Source: Agarophyton chilense
Taxonomy: Eukaryota > Rhodophyta > Florideophyceae > Gracilariales > Gracilariaceae
Direction: 5' to 3'
Length of the DNA: 64,000 nucleotides
Assembly (NCBI GenBank): GCA_030374765.1
Contig: JARGXX010000105.1
Span: 248,001-312,000, forward strand
Both the position numbers and the translations under genes were made by a program. Of this stretch, positions 31,685-39,815 are shown in pieces. The notes under the pieces are model-generated. The model did no database searches. It saw only the letters and a program-made list of their open reading frames with translations, and was not told where the DNA came from. Each line of letters opens with the position of its first letter. Positions within the stretch are counted from its first letter, which is position 1.

Positions 31685-33145
31685 TCAGCCGATGACGGTG
31701 ATCTGCATTGCGTAGTCTCTGTTCCTGACAATTTCTGAGCGTTTGCAAATCAGGACGTGGTCGACATTGGGATCGAAAACTAGATTACTAGTACCACCCC
31801 TGAATAACACGTCAACATCCAAGGCCTGTTCAAGTTTTTTCTTTCCCATCATTTGCAAGCTGATATCGACACATGTCATGTATCCGGTACCTTCCGTTCT
31901 CGCCTTTCTAGCATTCACTCGCCAAGGAATTGTCTGCAGTTCAACTTCGATTACAGTAGTCCAAGTCTCGCTGTTCATGTGGACTTCATTGAACTGCACA
32001 ACGCCAGACCACCGCCTCGGAGACATAGCCAAACGTTGCAGGAATTCAATTTCAGTTCGCATGTCAGTTATAGCCTCACGCATGCCTTCGGTTAGCGCTT
32101 GCACCTTCTCCTGCAGACTATCAATCAAATCAGTGTTTTGAAAGCTACTTAAGCTTTCTCGCGCACATTTCCTCATCTCCGTCCAGTCTGGAAGAGATCG
32201 TGCAACATTGATGAAAGGAACAGCAGGGTCAACCACAATTATGGAACATAAGGTGTTACGGCTTACATCAAGCATGCCTTTTGCCATGCACATGTCAATA
32301 ACCCCGCGATTAAAATACCTGTCCCACCACAGCATTGACTTGGGCATGCTATCGTCAGCCATAATATCAGATCCCGAACCGCATTGTGTGGCTGCCAGAG
32401 ATAAGAACCGACGAAAGATGATACCATACAGTTCAGATCCAGGCGGCATACATGGAGCACCTGTATAAGCTTCCAGCATCAATAATTCTATCAGATAGTC
32501 TCCAGGTGTATCGGCCTTTGACATAAAGTCGCTCGTCGACCTCCATCTTTTTGCAACGCGCACGAGATCATGATACAAAGGGGCTTGATTTGCTATAACA
32601 CGTACGCGGAGAACAGAACAACTTGTTTCTACATGAACATCACGAGCTAGCTGATGGCCTCGAGCCATCTCTGGTAGTATTTGCGAAGATTGTTTCTCAA
32701 CCTCCTTTGCTGGGAGCAGTAGATCCTTCGGGCCACCGTACAAAATCCCGGCCGCATACAAACGCACCTCAATTCCGTTCGTGTAAAACGCAACAGCAAA
32801 CCCATTCTCCTTAATGTCAGCAAATCGTTTATCAGATTTCAAGGCTTCCAGAATGGGCTTAAGGTGTTTTTCAAAGTAGTTTTCAGGTTGAAAATCTTGC
32901 TGGATAGCGTACAGATGCAGTTCGCCATCTCCTTTCATCATTGTTTTTTTTCCGTACGAAGCTCCGGGTTGAAGATCATAGGAGAGGTTCGCATTTTTAA
33001 GCACATCTTCGACCTGAGAGATTATCGATTTTAATGCCATAGTCTCTTCGTGGCTTGGGTGGAGTGCAGCAAAAAGCTCCGTCCAGCTTAGACCCCATGG
33101 AGTTTCTTTCGAGCCATTTGAATCTAGATATGTGTTTGACACCAT
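31685..33145 (-). CDS. OAS/cGAS-fold nucleotidyltransferase-like protein with degenerate active site
   Basis: The 486-residue product resembles the 2'-5'-oligoadenylate synthetase/cGAS superfamily. The GASYGKKT motif (61-68) aligns with the OAS loop GSYGRGT, and the following KGDGELHLYA with KG.SDADLVVF. The C-terminal OAS1_C-like part has VRVAKRWRSTSDF (195-207), PGDYLIELLMLEAYTG (214-229), MLWWDRYF (271-278) and VDPAVPFINVARSLPDW (305-321), parallel to the OAS ILDPADPTGN stretch. The family's metal-binding Asp pair falls on Glu75 and His77, and the third Asp on about Arg128, so the enzyme is probably inactive. About 335-486 is an extra C-terminal part unlike OAS. The first ATG is at 33145; the open frame extends upstream without ATG. 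Family assignment is by motif and remains moderate. Confidence 0.65.
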   Translation of the reverse strand: MVSNTYLDSNGSKETPWGLSWTELFAALHPSHEETMALKSIISQVEDVLKNANLSYDLQPGASYGKKTMMKGDGELHLYAIQQDFQPENYFEKHLKPILEALKSDKRFADIKENGFAVAFYTNGIEVRLYAAGILYGGPKDLLLPAKEVEKQSSQILPEMARGHQLARDVHVETSCSVLRVRVIANQAPLYHDLVRVAKRWRSTSDFMSKADTPGDYLIELLMLEAYTGAPCMPPGSELYGIIFRRFLSLAATQCGSGSDIMADDSMPKSMLWWDRYFNRGVIDMCMAKGMLDVSRNTLCSIIVVDPAVPFINVARSLPDWTEMRKCARESLSSFQNTDLIDSLQEKVQALTEGMREAITDMRTEIEFLQRLAMSPRRWSGVVQFNEVHMNSETWTTVIEVELQTIPWRVNARKARTEGTGYMTCVDISLQMMGKKKLEQALDVDVLFRGGTSNLVFDPNVDHVLICKRSEIVRNRDYAMQITVIG

Positions 33146-33240
33146 TGTGAAGGAGAAGGTTATTTGCGCTAAGAGAAAAGTGGTTTCAAGATACCACAAC
33201 ACAACTTTCTTTCGTCGGATATGCAAATTCTGTAAAGCTG

Positions 33241-33250
33241 CTATAAATAT
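33241..33250 (-). promoter_or_regulatory. TATA-like box of the OAS-like gene
   Basis: On the minus strand this reads ATATTTATAG, about 95 bases upstream of the ATG at 33145. It lies 28 bp from the target-site duplication of the retroelement array. It is a candidate only. Confidence 0.45.
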
Positions 33251-33282
33251 GTTGCGGTCAACACCATCTATCTTCTCGTATC

Positions 33283-33472
33283 TGTCGTGGCCACATATGC
33301 CACGTGTTTAGGGTTACACCGTCGTCGCCACTGCCGACCGCTGCGTCACCCGGTTCGATTCCGAGGTGCGCGGGTCTTGGCGCTGCGCACGGTGCACTAA
33401 TAATGACCCATTCGGGGTCCGCCCTAAAGAAAATGAGGTAGCATCGCCTTCCCGACATTTCTAGCCCTCACA
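33283..33472 (+). repeat. LTR 1 of the Gypsy array
   Basis: This is a 190-bp LTR with TG...CA ends. It contains a CACGTG G-box (33301-33306) and a string matching the RNA polymerase III B-box consensus (ggttcgattcc) at about 33351-33361. It has no clear TATA box. Confidence 0.95.
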
Positions 33473-33474
33473 TC

Positions 33475-33495
33475 TGGTACCGCATCCAAGGTTCG
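33475..33495 (+). other. Primer-binding site of copy 1
   Basis: TGGTACCGCATCC follows the LTR after two bases and continues into a stretch complementary to a tRNA T-arm (aaggttcga), so a tRNA 3' end is the likely primer. The primer would end GGTA-CCA. An A1:U72 pair, as in initiator tRNA-Met, would fit, but the tRNA is not identified. The same site follows LTR 2 (39818) and LTR 3 (46161). Confidence 0.7.
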
Positions 33496-33530
33496 ACTCT
33501 GTTCGTGTTGTTGTTGTTCTAGGTGCTACG

Positions 33531-34667
33531 ATGTCAGAGAAGATGGTGTTCGATGGTGCGATTGGGAGTGACGTCAACCACTTCCTGTTCTACTTCGAGA
33601 ACGTCGCGGAGAAGGATCTTGAGGGGGAGGCCAAGGCCCGGGCGCTAATCAGCTACATGCGCGGGCGAGCCTTCTCATTCTACTACCGCAAATTCATGGC
33701 TGGAGGGACGCTCACGAAAGCGGCCGGCGACTACGAGACTGTCGCCAAGGCCCTTCGTGAGGAGTTTGGTCGGAAGCTAGAGCCACAGGTTGTCGTGGAG
33801 CGTGCAATCAACATGGCCATTGATAAGGGTGAAGACATGACGAGATTCATTGAGAAGACCGAGCTGGCGTACGACGACGCCGGGTTCACGACGGAGCAGA
33901 AGTTCGTGTTCTTGACGCGCGCTGCTGTGCGCGAGGTCAACGTCAAGCAGTTCGTGGTTATGCACAACCCGAAGGACTTCGATCAGTTGAAGTTCGTGTT
34001 GTCTGAGTACGCAGCGTCGATGAAGCGCTTCGACTTCGACGATGGTGCTTCTTCAAGGGTTCATCCGAAGCAGGATGTGCGCTTCGGAGTTGACCGGGTG
34101 TTGCGAGGAGAGGTGTCCCGTCTTCAGAAAGCTGAAACGGATCACAAGTTGGATGCCATCACTCGGCAGATGTCGGAGATGGCGTTGATGATGAAGAGAG
34201 GGAGCACTGGCGGTTTACCTCATCATCATAAGAAGCAGTGTAGATACTGCGGCAAGGACGGTCATGATGAACATGATTGTTACAAGAAGGTCAGGGACGC
34301 ATTGATGTGCACTCACTGCGGAAGACACGGTCACGAAGAGGCAGACTGCTGGGCGAAGCAGCGCGGAGCACCCTCCGGAAACGGAGCGGGTCGAAACCCT
34401 GCTGAGCCTTCGCAAAACGTCCAAGTGATCGTCGAGAAGTCCGAGTTTGAGTCAGATGTTGAAGTGGCCGAAGAAGAGGGGCGTGTGGCCGCTATCCGTC
34501 GCGGACGTGATGGTGAGCCCCTTCCGAAGCAAGTTGATCTGAGGGATGGACAAGGACAGGAGCGCATGAGCATAAGGAATCTCACGCGCTGCCCAGGGAC
34601 GACCAGACCAAAAGGAAGGAGAAGAAGAAGGCTGCACCCCGCAGGAAGGCTGGGAAGGCCTCCGTAA
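33531..34667 (+). CDS. Gag block of Gypsy copy 1
   Basis: About 378 codons begin with an ATG 58 bases after the LTR. The first 190 residues are a helical capsid-like domain, followed by two zinc knuckles CRYCGKDGHDEHDC and CTHCGRHGHEEADC, then a charged tail. Gag packages the element RNA in cytoplasmic particles. The equivalent blocks in the other copies are offset by 6,343 and 12,686. Confidence 0.9.
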   Translation: MSEKMVFDGAIGSDVNHFLFYFENVAEKDLEGEAKARALISYMRGRAFSFYYRKFMAGGTLTKAAGDYETVAKALREEFGRKLEPQVVVERAINMAIDKGEDMTRFIEKTELAYDDAGFTTEQKFVFLTRAAVREVNVKQFVVMHNPKDFDQLKFVLSEYAASMKRFDFDDGASSRVHPKQDVRFGVDRVLRGEVSRLQKAETDHKLDAITRQMSEMALMMKRGSTGGLPHHHKKQCRYCGKDGHDEHDCYKKVRDALMCTHCGRHGHEEADCWAKQRGAPSGNGAGRNPAEPSQNVQVIVEKSEFESDVEVAEEEGRVAAIRRGRDGEPLPKQVDLRDGQGQERMSIRNLTRCPGTTRPKGRRRRRLHPAGRLGRPP

Positions 34668-34689
34668 TAAAGACTCTTACCGCTCGCGT

Positions 34690-37050
34690 GGAAGAGTACG
34701 ACGTGGTGTCGAAGATCGCTCAGGCCAACGCAGGGATCTCAATTGGACAACTCCTTCGCGGTGATATCCGTGAGGCGGGAGCAAAAGCCAAGAAGATCTT
34801 TGGTCGCCAGATGGTCAATGGAGTCGTCGCAGCTGCTGATGAAGCTTATGAGCCGTACCACTCCCACTCGGAGGAGGTTGAGGACGATAAGCGACTGAAG
34901 CTCGTCGAAGCCCGCGTCTATGGATCTAGTGTCCGCGTGTTGTTTGACTCTGGCGCCGTGCCGAACGTCATGTCTGATCGCCTGAAAGAAAAGCTGAACC
35001 TTCCGGTGAAAGAAACCAGGCGCCGCGTCACGCTCGCAGATGGGAAAGAGGCCAACGTCGTCGGTGAACTGAAGGAAGTCCCGATCAAGTTCGGAGTTGT
35101 TTCGACCCGGCTGGACTTTCTCGTCGTTGAGAAGTCGCCCTTCGACATGATCATCGGTCGTCCATCGATGAGGCGGATGAGGACGAAGCTGGACTTCGAG
35201 CATGACACCTTGACGTTGACCCATGGCGGGAACGAAGTGAAGCTGCCCATGGAGAGTGAAGGCGTCGAAGAGCTGGGTTTCCTGAGCAACGAGTTCACTT
35301 CTGACGACGACATAGACTGGGCGGAAGGTGACGATGACAGTGATTCGTCAGCCACTGAACCTGACGGTCTGGTGCTGTGTCTCAATGAAGAGACAGGCGA
35401 GACCCGCCAGCTTGCTGAGACCGAGGAAGAGGCTGTGCAGAATGCCGTATCCCATCTCGACGAGCAGGATCAGACCGCTGTCCGGAGCGCTTTGTTCAAT
35501 GGAGGATCTATTGTCGCCCGGAGTCTGGAGGAGCTGACGCAGTCGAAGGTTCCGTATCGCCACTCGTTCGAGCTCTCGACTGACAAGCCGATCTATTTTC
35601 CGACGAGGAGGCTGCCAGCCAAACACAACGACATCGTCAAGAATGAAATTGACAGGATGCTGAAGGCGGGGATTATCCAACATTCGAAGTCCCCGTGGAC
35701 TTCGCCGGTGGTCATCGTGACCAAGAGAGACGGCGAGCCACGCTTCTGCATCAACTTCCGCACGTTGAACAAGGTCATGAAAGCCGACCGCTACCCTGTC
35801 CCAAACATAGAGGAATTGTTGGAAGACATGGGCGGGTGTAAGGTTTTCAGCAAGCTTGACATGTTCTCCGGGTACTGGCAGTTGATGTTGGCCGAAGAGA
35901 TGCGAGAGAAGACAGCCTTCAGGTGCAAGTACGGTTCGTTCGAGTTCGTCGTGATGCCATTTGGGCTGATGAATGCCCCGGTCACGTTCCAAAGGATGGC
36001 GAACGAACTGTTCGAAGACATGCCCTTCGTGTCGGTCTACGTCGACGACGTAGTCATCAAGTCGAAGACGATGCGCGCACATATGCTCCACTTGGCGGAG
36101 GTATGCGAAAGGCTCCGCCAGAACAACTTGAAGCTGAAGTTAAGCAAGTGCTACTTCGCTGTGCCCAACGTGGAGGTGCTCGGCCACATCGTCAACGAAG
36201 ACGGTGTCCACACTGATCCAGAGAAGGTGAAGCAGATTGTCGAAGCCCAGGCGCCAAAGAGTCGCAAAGCGCTGAGGTCCTTCCTTGGCCTTGCCTCCTT
36301 CTACCGTCGCTTCATCAAGAACTTCTCGAAGATCGCAGCCCCCTTGCACGAGTTGACCGCGACCAATGTGACCTTCAAGTGGAACGACGACGCAGAGATG
36401 TCGTTCCAGAAGCTGAAGGAGGTGATGACCTCTCCCCCGGTTTTGTGCTTCCCAGACCTTGAGAAGGTCTTCGAGGTTCACACTGATGCTTCGCTTCATG
36501 CTCTTGGTGCAGTGCTGTCGCAGAAGGACGGAGAGGGCAAGCTGCATCCAATCCACTACGCCAGCCGAGTGCTGAGCGACACGGAGCGTCGATACAGTAC
36601 CTTCGAGAGAGAAGCCTTGGCAGTCGTGTTCGCGTTGAAGAAGTTCAGACACTTCTTGCTCAACGGGCCCTTCGTTGTCCAAAGCGATCACCAAGCGCTT
36701 CGGAACGCCTTCACGAAGAAGGACGTTCACGGCAGGTTGTCGCGCTGGTTGAACCTCATGGCGGAGTATGAATTTGAGATTCGCCATGTCGCTGGGAACG
36801 CCAACGCAGTTGCTGACTTCCTCTCGAGGCCGAAGTATGGAGCCGACGCATATGGGGATGATGACGACGATGACGCTGAAGTTGAAGCCGAGCCGAGGAT
36901 CGAGGACTTCTTCGAGACGGAGGCCGTGACGGAGATCTGCGCGGTTCTCGGAGAAGGACCGACGGGAGGATACGAGCCGACTCTTGAAGCTGTGAGGCAG
37001 TACTTGATCAGCTTCAATGGAGTCTCCGTCCCAGTCCGTATCCGCAGGCA
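34690..37050 (+). CDS. Pol block of Gypsy copy 1: protease, RT, RNase H
   Basis: The block lies in a different frame from gag. An aspartic protease motif (LFDSGAVPN) comes first, then an acidic spacer, then a Ty3/Gypsy RT (KLDMFSGYWQ, FGLMNAP, YVDDVVIKSK), the RNase H part (VHTDASLHALGAVLSQ, FEREALAVV, SDHQALRNAF) and the usual NAVADFLSR end. The domain order RT-RNase H-integrase places it in Ty3/Gypsy (Metaviridae). Confidence 0.93.
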
Positions 37051-37199
37051 GGCCTAGTCGTACGTCGCCGTGCAAGACATCCTCTTGAAGCAAACGAAGA
37101 ACGGGCTGAAGGTTGTTCCCAGGCTGGATGAGCGGACCGATGTCATCAAGGCCATGCACGACGACCACGGCCACTAGGCGAAGAAGTCAACGACGGACT

Positions 37200-38167
37200 T
37201 CGTCCAGCAGAGGTTCTGGTGGCCGGGGATGAGTCGACATGTGGGTGACTTCGTCGCGTCCTGTGCTTGTCGAGTGGCTGGACCGGTGAGCGTGTACCGC
37301 AGCACGATGAAGCAACCAGTGTCAGGGTTGTTTGACACATGGTGCATCGACTTCGCAGGCCCACTGCCGCGCACGTGCTGTGGGAACAAGTACTTCTGCG
37401 TCGCAGTCGAACACTTGACCGGATGGCCGGTGGCAATGCCCACCAGAGACCAGACGACGGAGGCAGCGCTCCACATCTTCGAAAGCGAGATCGTCGACGT
37501 GTTCGGGGTACCGAGGTGCGTGGTGTCCGACAACGGTCCGGCGTTCAAGTCAGCCGGATGGAAGAAGGGACTGAGGAAGGCTGGGTCGCAGTGGAAGCCG
37601 ATCGCGACGTACATGCCTCAGGCCAATGGCCGCGCGGAGAGGATGGTACAGACCGTGAAGCACGCCTTGTGCCGGATGCTTGTGGTGCAGGGTGGACATT
37701 GGGACGAGAAGCTGTCGGTTGTGCTGAACTCCTATCGCATGCGCAAGTCGGGGAAGGACAACAGGTCTCCGTTCTTTCTCATGTTCGGTGTCGACGGCAG
37801 GAGCCAGCCGGAAGCAAGGGCAACTAGGGCTCTTGGCCTTGATGCGAGTGGCGAGCCGACCTTGTCAGCAGGCACGAGAGACGTGCAGCTGCTTGCTCTT
37901 CAGGGCCCACGGGCCTCGCGGATTGTTGAGAGGGGAGACCGTCCGGTCGTGCAGCAGTTCAGTGTCGACCAGGCCGTGATGATGTTGAAGCCGAGGTACG
38001 AGACCTTGTCCGCCATGACACCCAAGTGGATGGGACCGCTCTGGGTTGTGAAGACCCAGCATCCCCGCTACTGGCTGCGGGATGCCAGGGACAAGCGGTC
38101 CAGGAATGGTGTGCACGTGCGCAGGCTGAAGGCCTATCGCGAACGTGACGCCTCCCCGCTGCAGTGA
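37200..38167 (+). CDS. Integrase block of Gypsy copy 1
   Basis: The catalytic core shows WCIDFAGPLP, then VVSDNGPAFKS and PQANGRAERMVQTVKHAL, which supply the Asp-Asp-Glu pattern. The N-terminal zinc-binding part is only partly recognisable. The C-terminal part has VDQAVMMLKPR and ends in a KLDPRW-like WMGPLWVV segment. No chromodomain follows. Confidence 0.88.
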
Positions 38168-38220
38168 CGAGCAAGCTTTGCTCGCAGGGTTGGGCCGACG
38201 TATGAGATGTCGTCGGCCCA
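38168..38220 (+). other. Pair of strong hairpins after integrase, copy 1
   Basis: CGAGCAA-GCT-TTGCTCG (38168-38184) is a 7-bp stem. TGGGCCGAC and GTCGGCCCA around a 12-base loop (38191-38220) form a 9-bp stem. Both follow the integrase stop directly. Copy 2 repeats them at 44511-44563; copy 3 at 50854-50906 has a slightly altered second stem. Confidence 0.8.
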
Positions 38221-39625
38221 GAAGCCCCGCCAGGGATACGCGACGCCGTGGTGGTGAGCTTGGACTTGTGCTTGTCGCTTAGGAGCTTCGTCTTGGTCTT
38301 GATCAAGATGAAGAAGACAAAGACCGGGTTACAGATCCGGGAGAGGTATAGTGGACTACGTCTGCTTTGTCCGCACCGCGCTCGTCGCCATGCGGCGACG
38401 GGGGTACGTCCGGGAGAGACGCAGAGTACGACACCTGCTTTGGATCTGAACCGCTGGTCGCTGTCACCCTTGGATACTCGAGGCTGAGGCTGATGGCTGA
38501 AGCCTTATGTAACTCGAAGTTGACGTTGGTTGGAGATGAACGATGAGCGCACGCACGCGAGATGACAGGACGGAGCGCGCGGTTGACATCATGACGAGCA
38601 AGATGCGTGGCCGGTGAGATGCGCCGAGGCGCCTCGTGCGTCCGAGTTGCCGCCCTCCCGTGTCGAGTGAGACATGAACGTCACGAGCGAGCGCGTTGGA
38701 GATGAAGGAGAAGGGTGTCTTGCGCAGCGCGCGGTTGCTCCATCGACCGTGGGGGTAGCATCGCCCGCGCGGGGCACACCGACATTAACGAAGGTGGTCC
38801 GGCGAAGGCGACACGCGCGCAACTGTCGACGGAACAACAGCGCGCGACTTGGAAGCGAATGCGACGCGAGGCCATCCCGGCGAGGATTGCATGCGCGCGA
38901 ATGCGAGGCCTTCTCGGCCAACGTTGATGGCATGGACGATCCGCCAGGCAAGGAGAACGCAATGCCGGCGCGCACGGGATGGTTGACGATGATGCGACGA
39001 CGGCGCGTGCGCTGCAAGGCGCGAACCGGGGTTGCAAGCGTTGCGAACCGCTCGGAGTGCGCGCGCGAACGGATGAGGGCGCCGGGGTTGCAACATGCGA
39101 ACCGCTCGGCGAGAGTGTGGCGTGATGATAGCGTGCGTGGTCCGGGTTTGTGACTGTTGCGGTTGAGCGCGGCTCGCATGCGTTGGCGGATGATGAGAGT
39201 GATGTTCTGCTGTGCGCGCGGAGCCCCGACAGTTATGTGCACTGTCAGCGAGACCCGCGGCGCCAGGTGGCAATTTGTGCATTTCGGGATTTTAAGTGAA
39301 GTTTCAACTATCAAGGTTCTACACGTGGCAAAAGGTATAATTTTACAGCAGGACGAGCCCGACGCACAAGTGCATCTGAAAAGTGGACCCGATGCACCTG
39401 TGCCTACGGGGAGGTCAATCCCCGATGGCCCCGAAGGACCGCCCCGGAGGAGCTAAACCGGTAACGGGAACCGAAGTCCACGCGCACAGGGGGCCAACCG
39501 TGCACCCGGAGAAGATTTTGACCTGGCAGATGGATGGCGCACGGGGTATTTATACTAGACCCCGAACCGCCTCCGCCGGCGACGACGACGGCGGCGTGGG
39601 CGCGCCGATTGGTGATTGGGCCGGA
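38221..39625 (+). other. 1.4-kb non-coding 3' region of Gypsy copy 1
   Basis: This region is very rich in CG and CGCG strings and holds no plus-strand gene I recognise. An antisense open frame of 241 codons (38589-39314) is kept in all copies but has an Arg/Ala/Ser-biased composition. A TATA-like string lies at 39545-39555 and ATTGG boxes at about 39608-39619. No clear polypurine tract precedes the next LTR. Copies 2 and 3 repeat the layout. Confidence 0.6.
39545..39555 (+). promoter_or_regulatory. TATA-like element upstream of LTR 2
   Basis: GGTATTTATACTAG lies about 75 bp before the LTR inside the internal region, and recurs before LTR 3 (about 45888) and LTR 4 (about 52231). Nothing comparable lies inside the LTR or before LTR 1. 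Confidence 0.45.
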
Positions 39626-39815
39626 TGTCGTGGCCACATATGCCACGTGTTTAGGGTTACACCGTCGTCGCCACTGCCGACCGCTGCGTCACCCGGTTCG
39701 ATTCCGAGGTGCGCGGGTCTTGGCGCTGCGCACGGTGCACTAATAATGACCCATTCGGGGTCCGCCCTAAAGAAAATGAGGTAGCATCGCCTTCCCGACA
39801 TTTCTAGCCCTCACA
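39626..39815 (+). repeat. LTR 2 of the Gypsy array (shared)
   Basis: This is a 190-bp LTR identical by eye to LTR 1. It serves as the 3' LTR of copy 1 and the 5' LTR of copy 2. No target-site duplication separates the two copies. Confidence 0.95.

Noticed and set aside
33283-33472. Reading the first LTR as a tRNA gene because of its B-box
   Set aside because: The T-stem has a mismatch and no acceptor or anticodon arm can be formed upstream.
36140-37174. 344-codon antisense frame across Gypsy pol
   Set aside because: It is the mirror of a well-defined RT/RNase H coding region and recurs only because the copies are identical; its composition follows the sense codons.
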